A stretch of DNA of 64,000 bases from Anaerolineales bacterium (GTDB taxonomy: Bacteria; Chloroflexota; Anaerolineae; Anaerolineales; Villigracilaceae), in NCBI GenBank assembly GCA_020060625.1, contig JAGUZU010000016.1, positions 62,001-126,000 on the forward strand, given 5' to 3'. Under the pieces are notes generated by a model, which searched no databases, was not told the DNA's origin, and saw only the letters and a list, made by a program, of their open reading frames with translations. This document shows positions 23,722 to 32,114 of the stretch, in pieces (the stretch's first letter is position 1; each line of letters begins with the position of its first letter). Made by a program: the position numbers and the translations under genes.

Positions 23722-24153
23722 ATGTCTGATAAATTTGTGAAGTTTGAAGATTGGGAGAAAACCGTCCCAGACTTTATAAAGAAAGATTCTCTTTGGGAGT
23801 CTTTGTATTATCGCGTCGCCTTGTATTTATATGATTTGGTTTGGGACGATTGTGAAATCCTGCAAAAAGATTTTCGCGCAAAGAACAATGTTGGGCAAGT
23901 TGTCCGCAGTTCTGGAGGTATTAGCGCGAATATGGAAGAGGCGGCTGGGCGTGGAATTGGCACTCCTGATTATGTTCGTATCTTGAAAATCAGCCTTGAC
24001 GAAATTCGCGAGACACGAGGCTGGTATTACCGTTCCCGCCATGCCTTGCCTTCTGAATTGCTTGAACATCGCTTTAAAGTCATTGACCGCTTGAAAGCGC
24101 TTGTGGTCAACACTCTGAATTCCCACAAAGGTAATCTTGGAAAGAAAAAGTAA
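23722..24153 (+). CDS. Four-helix-bundle protein of the 23S rRNA intervening-sequence (S23/bAvd-like) family
   Basis: A 143-residue all-helical protein. The segment DSLWESLYYRVALYLYDLVW and then VVRSSGGISANMEEAAGRG (about 68-86) is typical of the family (SI..NIAEG), followed by the third-helix region and a Lys-rich end. These small proteins are known from intervening sequences in 23S rRNA and as relatives of diversity-generating retroelement accessory protein Avd; their role is unclear. Its GAGGAAGG site precedes ATG 23722. It splits the fad operon between fadN and fadA and is bracketed by heptamer repeats pointing toward each other, which suggests it came as a unit. Codon use looks more A/T-rich than its neighbours. 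Confidence 0.85.
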   Translation: MSDKFVKFEDWEKTVPDFIKKDSLWESLYYRVALYLYDLVWDDCEILQKDFRAKNNVGQVVRSSGGISANMEEAAGRGIGTPDYVRILKISLDEIRETRGWYYRSRHALPSELLEHRFKVIDRLKALVVNTLNSHKGNLGKKK

Positions 24154-24176
24154 CTCGTAACGCGCAACTTGTAACA
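24154..24176 (-). repeat. Inverted, degenerate counterpart of the heptamer array
   Basis: Read on the minus strand this stretch gives GTTACAA GTTGCGC GTTACGA, three units of GTTRCNN. The upstream array read on the plus strand is GTTACAG/GTTGCAG, the same heptad. The two arrays face each other across the four-helix-bundle gene. Confidence 0.65.
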
Positions 24177-24197
24177 AGAATGATGAGGAAAATTATC

Positions 24198-25382
24198 ATG
24201 ACAAAAGAAGCTGTTATTGTATCTGCCGTCCGCACGCCTATTGGCAAAGCCAAACGCGGCGGGATGGCGACGGTTCGTCCCGATGAGATGGGCGCGGCGG
24301 CGATCAAGGAGTTGCTCAACCGCACGCCGAATCTTGACCCTGCCCAGATCGAAGATGTTGTTTTGGGCTGCGCCTTTCCCGAAGGCGAGCAAGGCATGAA
24401 CTTCGCGCGCACGATTTCCATCCGCGCAGGTCTGCCCGATAGCGTACCCGCCGAGACCATCAATCGGTACTGCTCTTCGGGCGTGCAATCCATTGCACAT
24501 GTGGCGTACATGATCAAGGCGGGCGACATCGAAGTGGGAATCGGCGGCGGCGTCGAGTCCATGTCCCTGGTGCCGATGATGGGCTACAAGTTTTCGCCCA
24601 ATCCACATTTCGCGCAGGAGTTGCCGCACTACTACACCAATATGGGACTGACCGCCGAAAACGTTGCCGCGAAATATGGCATTACCCGCGAGCAGCAGGA
24701 CGAGTTTTCATTGAAGAGCAACCAGAAAGCCGCGAACGCCGTTGACTCCGGACGCTTCGATCCTGAACTGATTCCGCTCGATGTGGAAGTCAACGAATAC
24801 ATGGATGGGAAGGTCGAGAAAAAGACCTTCACGGTGAAACGGGATGAAGGTCCGCGCGCGGATACAAGCATGGACGCTCTTGCCAAGCTCAAGCCTGCGT
24901 TCAAAGACGGAGGCACAGTCACCGCTGGAAACTCTTCCCAGATGTCCGATGGCGCATCTGCTTTGATGGTCATGTCTGCGGAGAAAGCCTCCGAGTTGGG
25001 ATTAAGCCCGATGGTGAGATTCGTTTCCTTCGCAGTGGGAGGCGTCCCGCCGGAATTGATGGGAATTGGCCCGGTGGCGGCGATCCCCAAGGCGTTGAAA
25101 CTTGCGGGCTTGTCCATGAACGACATTGACATCTTTGAGTTGAACGAAGCCTTTGCCGCGCAGTCGTTGGCGGTCATCCAAACGCTCGAAATGGACCCCG
25201 AAAAGATCAACGTCAATGGCGGCGCAATCGCGCTTGGGCATCCGCTCGGCTGTACGGGAGCCAAACTTACCACGCAGTTGATCTATGAAATGGGTCGCCG
25301 CAAATCCAAATACGGCATGGTCACCATGTGTATTGGCGGCGGCATGGGCGCGGCGGCGATCTTCGAGAATCTTCAAAACTAA
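24198..25382 (+). CDS. fadA: Acetyl-CoA acyltransferase (3-ketoacyl-CoA thiolase)
   Basis: A 394-residue thiolase for the last step of beta-oxidation, releasing acetyl-CoA. Nucleophile Cys92 lies in NRYCSSGVQSI; the His in GGAIALGHPLGCTGA and the second Cys in MCIGGGMGAA complete the active site. Family length is normal. The start ATG 24198 (MTKEAVIV) has a GAGGA site. It pairs functionally with fadN upstream even though the four-helix-bundle gene lies between them. Confidence 0.94.
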   Translation: MTKEAVIVSAVRTPIGKAKRGGMATVRPDEMGAAAIKELLNRTPNLDPAQIEDVVLGCAFPEGEQGMNFARTISIRAGLPDSVPAETINRYCSSGVQSIAHVAYMIKAGDIEVGIGGGVESMSLVPMMGYKFSPNPHFAQELPHYYTNMGLTAENVAAKYGITREQQDEFSLKSNQKAANAVDSGRFDPELIPLDVEVNEYMDGKVEKKTFTVKRDEGPRADTSMDALAKLKPAFKDGGTVTAGNSSQMSDGASALMVMSAEKASELGLSPMVRFVSFAVGGVPPELMGIGPVAAIPKALKLAGLSMNDIDIFELNEAFAAQSLAVIQTLEMDPEKINVNGGAIALGHPLGCTGAKLTTQLIYEMGRRKSKYGMVTMCIGGGMGAAAIFENLQN

Positions 25383-25384
25383 AA

Positions 25385-25470
25385 TGTCGTTGCGAGTGGC
25401 GCCAAGGCGACACGAAGCAATCTCCCAGCAATAAAGGATTGCTTCGTCGCTTCGCTCCTCGCAATGACAT
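25385..25470. repeat. Palindromic intergenic element between fadA and the SCP2 gene
   Basis: The left arm (25385-25422, TGTCGTTGCGAG ... GAAGCAATCT) pairs with the right arm (25436-25470, GATTGCTTCGTCGC ... CTCGCAATGACA). This GAAGCAATC / GATTGCTTC type of element is a familiar dispersed palindrome in bacterial genomes. It fills the gene gap 25383-25489. Confidence 0.75.
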
Positions 25471-25489
25471 AAAAAAAGGAAAATAACCA

Positions 25490-25816
25490 ATGGCACTCAC
25501 AATCGAAACTCTCATGTCCAAAATGCCCGGCGCATTCATCCCTGAAAAAGCCGCAGGTCTGGACGCGGTCATTCAGTTCAAATTCACAGGCGCGGAAGCA
25601 GGCGAATGGTATGCGGCGATCAAGGACGGCAAAGTGACCGTCGAGAAAGGGACGCATGAATCGCCCAAAATGACCCTTACCGCCGATTCCAGCGACTACA
25701 TAAAGATTTTCACCGGCGAAATTGACGGGATGAAGGCTTTCATGGATGGCAAGTTGAAACTTGCAGGAGACCTGAACCTGGCGATGAAATTGACGCAGAT
25801 GTTCAAGATCAAATGA
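25490..25816 (+). CDS. SCP2 sterol-binding domain protein
   Basis: A 108-residue single-domain SCP2/sterol-carrier protein. Features: AVIQFKFTGAEAGEWYAAIKDG (about 26-47), then the tail IFTGEIDGMKAFMDGKLKLAGDL, which forms the lipid-binding tunnel lid in the family. Such proteins bind fatty acyl-CoA or lipids and could hand substrates to the beta-oxidation enzymes encoded upstream. AAAGGA site; ends at a strong terminator, so it is the last gene of the fad unit. Confidence 0.88.
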   Translation: MALTIETLMSKMPGAFIPEKAAGLDAVIQFKFTGAEAGEWYAAIKDGKVTVEKGTHESPKMTLTADSSDYIKIFTGEIDGMKAFMDGKLKLAGDLNLAMKLTQMFKIK

Positions 25817-25820
25817 TATA

Positions 25821-25855
25821 AAAAACCCGGAGAGCGCAGAGCCCTCCGGGTTTTT
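25821..25855 (+). terminator. Intrinsic terminator of the fad operon
   Basis: AAAAACCCGGAG / CTCCGGGTTTTT stem (12 bp) with an 11-base loop, followed by further T residues, five bases after the SCP2 stop. Confidence 0.92.
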
Positions 25856-25916
25856 TGTGTGACCGATTCTGCAAATTGCATTAGAATCTGCCCATTCTCC
25901 TTCAGGAGTATTCAAA

Positions 25917-26759
25917 GTGGATTTCAGTTGGATATTTACCCCGGAAACCCTAATCGCCTTTTTCACCCTTGTTGTGCTGGAACTCGTGTTGGGCGTGGAT
26001 AACGTTATCTTTATTTCGATCCTTGCGGGAAAATTACCTCAGCAGGTCCAACAGCGCGCCCGTACGACGGGCATCGCGATGGCGGTCATCACCCGGATTT
26101 TGTTGCTGCTTTCCCTTTCCTGGATCATCAGCCTTGAAGAGCCATTCTTCCTTATCCCTTGGTTCGAGGGCGAGGAACTTGGCGTCTCCGGGCGTGACTT
26201 GATTCTTCTGGTAGGCGGTTTGTTCTTGCTTGGGAAAAGCACCTATGAGATCCATGAAAAACTGGAGGGTCATGAAGGAGGCGCGTCCGCCAGGGTCGCT
26301 TCCACATTTGCCAGTGTCATCGTTCAAATCATGCTGCTGGACATCGTTTTTTCGCTGGATTCTGTCATTACGGCAGTTGGGCTGGTTCGGCATATCGAGA
26401 TCATGGTCGTTGCGGTTATCGCGTCTGCGGTCGTGATGATATTCACGGCGGGGATCATCGGCGAATTTGTGGAACGTCATCCCACCATCAAAATCCTCGC
26501 ATTGAGCTTTCTGCTGTTGATCGGCTTCACGCTTGTGGTCGAAGGTCTGCACCAGCACATCCCGAAGGGGTATATATATTTCGCAATGGGTTTCTCAGTC
26601 TTTGTGGAAATGATCAACCTGCGGATTCGAGGCAAATCGGAAGAGCCTGTCGTATTGCGCGTGCCGTACACTTCTGAGGCGAAAGAACTGGCGCGCGTAC
26701 CGGCGCGCGCGTCGTCAGCCCGGAAGGCAAAACCCAAACCGAAGACGAAGAAGAAATGA
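25917..26759 (+). CDS. TerC-family integral membrane protein (metal efflux type)
   Basis: A 280-residue membrane protein with 7-8 hydrophobic helices. The two family metal-site motifs are LGVDNVIFIS (about 25-34) and FSLDSVITA (about 146-154). TerC/Alx/YceF/MeeY members export manganese or calcium, often loading secreted metalloenzymes; tellurite resistance is only one phenotype. GTG start at 25917 behind CAGGAG. The C-terminus ends in a Lys/Pro-rich basic tail (KAKPKPKTKKK) that is not part of the family core. Confidence 0.88.
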   Translation: MDFSWIFTPETLIAFFTLVVLELVLGVDNVIFISILAGKLPQQVQQRARTTGIAMAVITRILLLLSLSWIISLEEPFFLIPWFEGEELGVSGRDLILLVGGLFLLGKSTYEIHEKLEGHEGGASARVASTFASVIVQIMLLDIVFSLDSVITAVGLVRHIEIMVVAVIASAVVMIFTAGIIGEFVERHPTIKILALSFLLLIGFTLVVEGLHQHIPKGYIYFAMGFSVFVEMINLRIRGKSEEPVVLRVPYTSEAKELARVPARASSARKAKPKPKTKKK

Positions 26760-26799
26760 TCGAAAAACAGAGCGTCCTTATGCGGGCGGTCTGTTCATT

Positions 26800-27684
26800 T
26801 TACATGCGGTTTGTTCCCCAATTGCTTGGTTTGGAGATGATCGCTTTTGTCTCCAAGCCGCGCTCTTCGAACACGCCGCTTATTTTTTTCCTTGCTATTT
26901 CCGCATCCGCCGACGAGACAAAAACAATGATGGACGGTCCCGCGCCTGAAAGCGCCGCCGCGCCGAATTGCTTTGCGGTTTTATATGCCGCCGCGCCGCC
27001 TGAAATATGTCTCAGCCGATATGCTTGATGGATGCGGTCGTCCATCACTTTTTGGAGCAGGTCCAGGTCGCCGGAGCGAAGCGCGTCCACGACTGCGACG
27101 GCGCGACCGATGTTGAAAATGGCGTCCGCGCGTGAAACGGACTTCGGCAGGACGGCGCGCGCAGTCTTTGTCAACCATTCAATCTGCGGTTTGACGATCA
27201 GAATTGTCAAATCAGGGATTTCATAATGCCGGGTGATGATTTCTTCGCGCGTCATCACGGAAACAACCAGCCCTCCGAATAACGCGGGCGCAACATTATC
27301 AGGATGACCCTCCATTTCCGTCGCGATTCCCAGTAACGCATTTTTATCCAGCGGATTCCCAAGCATTTCATTCGCGCCGAACAGTCCGCCTACGATAGCC
27401 GCGGCGCTCGACCCAAGCCCGCTGCTGACAAAAATTTCATTCCTCGACCGGATCGCAGTTCCGCCCGCTTTCCTTCCGCAAATTTGATGCAAACGAACAA
27501 ACGCCTTTGTCAATAAATTTCTCGCGCCCTTGTTGAATTTCTCCTCACCTTCGCCTGTGACCTGATAGGTGATCCTCTCCGCAGGCTCGAATGTGATTTC
27601 ATTCCATATATCCAGGGCAAGCCCCATGCAATCGAAGCCGGGACCCAAATTTGCAGACGTGGCGGGAACGCGTATTTTTATCAT
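26800..27684 (-). CDS. thrB: Homoserine kinase
   Basis: A 294-residue GHMP-family kinase forming O-phosphohomoserine. Hallmarks: PATSANLGPGFDCMGLA (about 6-22) and the phosphate loop GLGSSAAAIVGGL (about 88-100), with the C-terminal GAAALSGAGPS. The start at 27684 is fixed by a TATAAT box ending seven bases upstream; two further in-frame ATGs upstream overlap or precede that box. It is divergent from thrC, which uses the product. Confidence 0.93.
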   Translation of the reverse strand: MIKIRVPATSANLGPGFDCMGLALDIWNEITFEPAERITYQVTGEGEEKFNKGARNLLTKAFVRLHQICGRKAGGTAIRSRNEIFVSSGLGSSAAAIVGGLFGANEMLGNPLDKNALLGIATEMEGHPDNVAPALFGGLVVSVMTREEIITRHYEIPDLTILIVKPQIEWLTKTARAVLPKSVSRADAIFNIGRAVAVVDALRSGDLDLLQKVMDDRIHQAYRLRHISGGAAAYKTAKQFGAAALSGAGPSIIVFVSSADAEIARKKISGVFEERGLETKAIISKPSNWGTNRM

Positions 27685-27691
27685 GCGGGAC

Positions 27692-27697
27692 ATTATA
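27692..27697 (-). promoter_or_regulatory. -10 box TATAAT, leaderless start of thrB
   Basis: TATAAT on the minus strand ends seven bases before ATG 27684. An earlier in-frame ATG shares bases with the box itself and so cannot be on the transcript. Confidence 0.6.
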
Positions 27698-27814
27698 TAA
27701 TACCCGTGCCTGCGAATTGAAAAAAACGACATTTGTAAACGTGCTGGGTATAACCGCCTCGTTTCGATACGGCTTCGCCAGCCGCCGCATCATATTCTTA
27801 ATCTTGGAGTTGCC

Positions 27815-28849
27815 ATGACCTACCAGGGCTTGATCCACCGCTATAAGCAGTATCTCGATCTACCGGACCACACCCGAATCATTTCCCTGCTCGAAGGGGA
27901 TACGCCGCTCATCCCCATGCCGCGTCTGGGACGCGAACTCGGCTGTGAATTATTTGTCAAGTTTGAGGGGTTGAATCCAACCGGCTCATTCAAGGATCGC
28001 GGCATGACCGCCGCCGTCAGCGAAGCCGTTGGGCGCGGCGCAGGGACGGTGATTTGCGCCTCCACTGGCAATACTGCCGCCTCCGCCGCTGCGTATGCCG
28101 CGCGCGCGGGATTGCGTTCGATTGTGCTGATTCCCGAGGGCAAGGTGGCGGTGGGAAAACTTGCGGGCGCAATTGCCTACGGCGCGGAGGTGATTCAAAT
28201 CCAGGGTTCGTTCGACGATGCGCTTTCACTCGTGGTGGAGATCACCCAAAAAACGCCGATTGCGCTGGTCAACTCCATCAATCCATACCGCATCGAAGGG
28301 CAGAAGACGTCCGCGTTCGAGATTTGCGATGAACTCGGTTCCGCGCCGGATTGGTTATGCCTGCCCGTCGGCAATGCGGGGAATATCACGTCGTATTGGG
28401 CGGGTTTCAAGCAATACCAAAAAGGACTCCCTCGTGTACTGGGGGTGCAGGCGGCGGGGGCGGCTCCGCTTGTGCTGGGACGTCCCGTCGAGAAGCCGGA
28501 GACGGTTGCAACCGCCATTCGCATTGGCAAGCCCGCGCGCGGGGAACAGGCGCTGGAGGCGGCGGGACAATCCAATGGAAAGATCGTCGCGGTATCGGAT
28601 GAGGAGATTTTGTCCGCGCAACGGATGCTGGCTTTGGAAGGGGTGTGGGTTGAGCCTGCGTCTGCCGCGGGGCTGGCTGGTTTGGTCGCTGAATCAGGCG
28701 TCGGGAAGTTGGAAGCGAAGGGAAAGAGGGTGGTGGTCGTTTGCACAGGTCACGGGATGAAGGATCCATCCATCATCACCGAGTCGTTTGCATCCCCGAA
28801 GGCGATTCCCGCGGACTATCGGGCGCTGGCGGAAATGATCGGCGCGTGA
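27815..28849 (+). CDS. thrC: Threonine synthase
   Basis: A 344-residue PLP enzyme of fold type II that makes threonine from O-phosphohomoserine. The PLP lysine lies in NPTGSFKDRGM (about 51-61), the phosphate loop in GNAGNI (about 186-191), and CASTGNTAASAA at about 72-83. Start ATG 27815 has a GGAG site. It is divergent from thrB, 130 bases apart. Short (SpoVB-independent) thrC of about 350 residues is common in bacteria; homologous diaminopropionate or cysteate synthases are less likely given the thrB neighbour. Confidence 0.92.
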   Translation: MTYQGLIHRYKQYLDLPDHTRIISLLEGDTPLIPMPRLGRELGCELFVKFEGLNPTGSFKDRGMTAAVSEAVGRGAGTVICASTGNTAASAAAYAARAGLRSIVLIPEGKVAVGKLAGAIAYGAEVIQIQGSFDDALSLVVEITQKTPIALVNSINPYRIEGQKTSAFEICDELGSAPDWLCLPVGNAGNITSYWAGFKQYQKGLPRVLGVQAAGAAPLVLGRPVEKPETVATAIRIGKPARGEQALEAAGQSNGKIVAVSDEEILSAQRMLALEGVWVEPASAAGLAGLVAESGVGKLEAKGKRVVVVCTGHGMKDPSIITESFASPKAIPADYRALAEMIGA

Positions 28850-28890
28850 GCAACAGGCGCGTTTATATGGTAGAAGTTTCTCTTTCAGTG

Positions 28891-28896
28891 TAAAAT
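28891..28896 (+). promoter_or_regulatory. -10 box TAAAAT, leaderless start of the ECF ATPase gene
   Basis: TAAAAT ends seven bases before ATG 28904. There is no Shine-Dalgarno sequence; AGGCGCG does not fit at the needed spacing. Confidence 0.45.
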
Positions 28897-28903
28897 AGGC
28901 GCG

Positions 28904-30550
28904 ATGTCAACGTCACCCCTTGTTGTTGAAAATCTTAGTTTCAAATATCGCACCCGCCCCGAGCTTGCCATCGAAGATATTTCCTTCGAACTCAAGCAGG
29001 GCGAGTTGTTATTAATTGCCGGTTCCAGCGGCTGCGGTAAAACAACACTGGCGCGCTGTATCAACGGTTTGATTCCGCGAAGTTATCGCGGGGCGCGCAA
29101 AGGAAGAGTCCTGTTGAATGGCAGGGAGGTTGCGGATTTAAAAATTGCGGAAATGGCTCAGGAGGTGGGGACGCTTTTGCAGGACCCCGAACGCCAGATC
29201 GTCGCCAGTAATGTGTTCAATGAAATTGCGTTTGGTCCTGAAAACCTTGGGTTGCCGCGCGAGGAGATCGTCGCCCGCGTGGAACGGGCGATGAGACGCT
29301 TGAATATCGAGTATTTGCGCGAACGCGAGACGTTCAATCTTTCGGGGGGTGAGAAGCAGAAGGCGGCGCTGGCAGGCGTGTTGACGATGAACCCGTCCAT
29401 TCTTTTGCTGGATGAGCCGCTCGCCTCGCTGGACCCCGCTTCCGCGCACGAAGCGTTGGCTGTCTTCCGCAGCCTGGCGGATGAAGGGAAGACGATCATT
29501 CTGGTGGAGCATCGCGTGGAAGATGCGCTGGCGGCGAAGCCCGACCGCCTGTTGTACATGGAAGACGGGCGCATCCAATATCTCGGTCCGATTCGAGACC
29601 TGCCGCCGGAGATCGATTATACGCAGGTGAAACTTCCCGCCCAGTGGGTGGTGAAGCGGGTCAGAGCGGAGAAAAAGCCGGCGGAACCGCCGACCAGCCC
29701 AAAAGTCAAAAAAGAAAGAGGCGAGCCGCTTGTCGTTTTTGAAGATGTGGATTTTCGTTATGGCGACGAATATCCGCTTATTCTGCAAAACGTCAACCTC
29801 ACGATCTATCGCGGCGATTTGATCGCGGTGTTGGGCCCGAACGGGGCGGGGAAATCCACGCTGGTAAAACATGCGATTGGTTTGCTTAAACCCACGCGCG
29901 GGCGCGTGCTTGTCGGGGGACAGGATACCCGCAAGATGAGCGTGGCGCAGATCGCCCGCTCGCTCGGTTATGTGTTCCAAAGCCCGACCCACATGTTGTA
30001 TGCGTCCACTGTACAGGAAGAGCTTGAGTTTGGTCCCAGGAATTTGGGCTTCAAAGCGGATGACATTGCGGCGTCCGTGAAGGAAAGCATTGCCACGGTT
30101 AACCTGAAAGGCTTCGAGGAATATCCGCCGTTGGGGTTGTCCTTCGGTCAACAGAAGCGCACGACGATCGCGGCGGTGCTTGCCATGCGGTCGAAGATCC
30201 TGGTCATGGATGAGCCGACCGCCGGGCAGGATTTTGCGAACTACACGCGCTTCATGGAGGCGTTGTGCAAGTCGTCGAACGGCAGTCAGTCCATTCTTTC
30301 CGCGAATTTCGAATCCACCGTATTTATCACGCACGATCTCGATCTTGCGGTGACGTATGCAAACCGCGTCCTGCTCTTCGGCGACAAGCATATTGTTGCA
30401 GAAGGCAAGCCCGAAGATGTTTTGAAGGATATCGACGTTTTGTTGAAATATCGCGTGCGTCCCACTTCGCTTCTCCACCTGAACCTTGAACTGCTTCCGC
30501 AGACCGGAGGCTTTTTACCCGCCGAATCCCTGGCGGGATTTGCATTGTGA
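28904..30550 (+). CDS. ECF transporter fused double ATPase (EcfA-EcfA')
   Basis: A 548-residue protein with two complete ABC nucleotide-binding domains that replace the separate EcfA1/EcfA2 pair. Domain 1: Walker A GSSGCGKT 40-47, signature LSGGE 147-151, Walker B ILLLDEP 166-172. A charged Lys/Pro linker (about 255-273) joins domain 2: Walker A GPNGAGKS 311-318, signature LSFGQ 412-416, Walker B ILVMDEP 432-438, His477. The second signature has Phe in place of the first Gly. It drives the S and T components encoded downstream in an energy-coupling-factor importer. Confidence 0.9.
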   Translation: MSTSPLVVENLSFKYRTRPELAIEDISFELKQGELLLIAGSSGCGKTTLARCINGLIPRSYRGARKGRVLLNGREVADLKIAEMAQEVGTLLQDPERQIVASNVFNEIAFGPENLGLPREEIVARVERAMRRLNIEYLRERETFNLSGGEKQKAALAGVLTMNPSILLLDEPLASLDPASAHEALAVFRSLADEGKTIILVEHRVEDALAAKPDRLLYMEDGRIQYLGPIRDLPPEIDYTQVKLPAQWVVKRVRAEKKPAEPPTSPKVKKERGEPLVVFEDVDFRYGDEYPLILQNVNLTIYRGDLIAVLGPNGAGKSTLVKHAIGLLKPTRGRVLVGGQDTRKMSVAQIARSLGYVFQSPTHMLYASTVQEELEFGPRNLGFKADDIAASVKESIATVNLKGFEEYPPLGLSFGQQKRTTIAAVLAMRSKILVMDEPTAGQDFANYTRFMEALCKSSNGSQSILSANFESTVFITHDLDLAVTYANRVLLFGDKHIVAEGKPEDVLKDIDVLLKYRVRPTSLLHLNLELLPQTGGFLPAESLAGFAL

Positions 30551-30640
30551 TTTTCCCTGCAACGCGCGCGTGTTGACAGGGTTATCAATAACGGGTCAGC
30601 GTTCGTCCAAAATTATTTCGACCAGAAAAGGAGAGAAGTC

Positions 30641-31189
30641 ATGAACGATAAAAGCACTTGGGAATTTGGAACCCGCCAGGTGGTGTACGGCGCAATCGGC
30701 GCGGCACTGTACGGTGTGTTTTCCTGGGCAACCAATATTTTCCCCCTGCCCGCGGCGGGCAACGTGACCTTCCGCCCGGCGGTGGCAGTTTTGATCTTCT
30801 TCGGCGCGGCGTACGGTCCGTGGGTCGGTTTGCTGGCTGGACTCATCGGCAATACGCTGGGTGACGCATTGAGCGGCTGGGGTTTCTACTGGAACTGGAG
30901 CCTGGGCAACGGCTTGATGGGCATGGTTGCCGGTCTGGCAATGGCGGCGATCAATGACTTCCGCGCGCGCGGCGACATTGTGAAGGCTGTCGGCTGGGGT
31001 ATTGCAGGCATTGTTGTCGGGATGCTGTTTGCGTCGTTGACGGAAATGTTCGTGGGCGGCATCGACTTCAACACCGCGTTGTTCGGTTACTTCACGCCCG
31101 CCTTCCTCGGTAACACGGTTGTGACGGTGATTCTCCTGCCGATCCTGATGATCGCGTTCGCGGCAGTCGCCTCCCGCAGAGGACGTTAA
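30641..31189 (+). CDS. ECF transporter S component (substrate-binding membrane subunit)
   Basis: A 182-residue protein with six hydrophobic helices; the first has an AxxxA-like face (GAIGAALYG, residues about 18-26) that S components use to contact EcfT. FRPAVAVLIFFGAAYGPWVGLLAGLIG is typical of the superfamily. It is the specificity subunit; vitamins such as thiamine, riboflavin, queuosine precursors or folate, or metals, are usual cargoes, but I cannot assign one. AAAGGAGAG site; ATPase 90 bases upstream, EcfT six bases downstream. Confidence 0.85.
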   Translation: MNDKSTWEFGTRQVVYGAIGAALYGVFSWATNIFPLPAAGNVTFRPAVAVLIFFGAAYGPWVGLLAGLIGNTLGDALSGWGFYWNWSLGNGLMGMVAGLAMAAINDFRARGDIVKAVGWGIAGIVVGMLFASLTEMFVGGIDFNTALFGYFTPAFLGNTVVTVILLPILMIAFAAVASRRGR

Positions 31190-31195
31190 AGCATA

Positions 31196-32077
31196 ATGTT
31201 GGTCACCTGGAAGTACCGTCCGCGCAATACCTTCATCCAACGGCTGGACCCCCGCACCAGACTCATCTTCCTGTTCAGTGTGATCTTCGCGCTGACCATC
31301 CCTGAGATCTGGGATTTTCGCATCATCCTTCCCTTGTTCGCTGTCTCGCTGACCCTGTATCTGATGGCACGGATCGAATGGAAGGATGTGCGGCGCGCCT
31401 GGCTTTTCATCATTGTTTTTGTGGTGTTTATCGTTGGAATCAATGGGGTATTGTCGGGGCGCGGCGGTCCTTCCTCGGTGACCAATATCGAATCGCCGAT
31501 TTTGTTCTACGTTCCGCTCCTCAGGGAACTCGGCTGGAAGGTGCCGATCACGGTTTCCAAGGTCTGGTTCGCCTTGAACCAGATCGTGCGTATGTTGACG
31601 ATGGCGATCCTTGCGATTCCCATCCCTTACACGATGGATCCGAACATCTATGGGACGGCGTTCAAGCGGATGGGCGCTTCGGATAACTTCTCGTTTACCA
31701 TGGACCTGGCGTTTCGCTTCCTGCCGACCTTTGCGCGCGACTTCACCATTACGGTGGATGCCCAGCGGGCGCGCGGTTATGAAATGGAAGCGCTCAAAGG
31801 CGGGCTGGCGGAACGCATCCGGCGGCTTGCGCCGTTGATTATTCCTGTTGTCATGCAGTCCACGGTGACGGGGGAGGAAGTCATTGACGCGATGGACTTG
31901 CGCGCGTTTGGTACCAATAAGCGGACATGGATCAAACAATTGCACTATGCCCCCCGCGACTATTTCATTCTTGGGCTGGGCGCGGCAATTTTCATCGCCT
32001 GTTGTGTTTTGAAGTGGGGATTTGGAATTGGCGGCTTTTTTGTGCCGGATTTTTTCACGAACTGGCTGGTCGGCTAA
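31196..32077 (+). CDS. ecfT: ECF transporter T component
   Basis: A 293-residue transmembrane coupling protein with 4-6 helices and the two Ala-Arg-Gly-type coupling motifs: DAQRARGYEME (about 183-193) and DAMDLRAFGTNKR (about 230-242; degenerate RAF). These helices fit into grooves of the two ATPase domains. It begins six bases after the S-component stop and ends before a terminator at 32088-32108, so ATPase, S and T form a complete importer operon. Confidence 0.88.
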   Translation: MLVTWKYRPRNTFIQRLDPRTRLIFLFSVIFALTIPEIWDFRIILPLFAVSLTLYLMARIEWKDVRRAWLFIIVFVVFIVGINGVLSGRGGPSSVTNIESPILFYVPLLRELGWKVPITVSKVWFALNQIVRMLTMAILAIPIPYTMDPNIYGTAFKRMGASDNFSFTMDLAFRFLPTFARDFTITVDAQRARGYEMEALKGGLAERIRRLAPLIIPVVMQSTVTGEEVIDAMDLRAFGTNKRTWIKQLHYAPRDYFILGLGAAIFIACCVLKWGFGIGGFFVPDFFTNWLVG

Positions 32078-32087
32078 ATAAACAATG

Positions 32088-32108
32088 ACCGCCGCGATGA
32101 GCGGCGGT
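32088..32108. terminator. Terminator between ecfT and the DUF1684 gene
   Basis: ACCGCCGC-GATGA-GCGGCGGT followed by TTTCTTTT, 11 bases after the ecfT stop. Confidence 0.88.
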
Positions 32109-32114
32109 TTTCTT

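Noticed and set aside
29138-30478. A 446-codon frame antisense to the ECF ATPase
   Set aside because: Same reasons; the ATPase carries all Walker and signature motifs on the plus strand.
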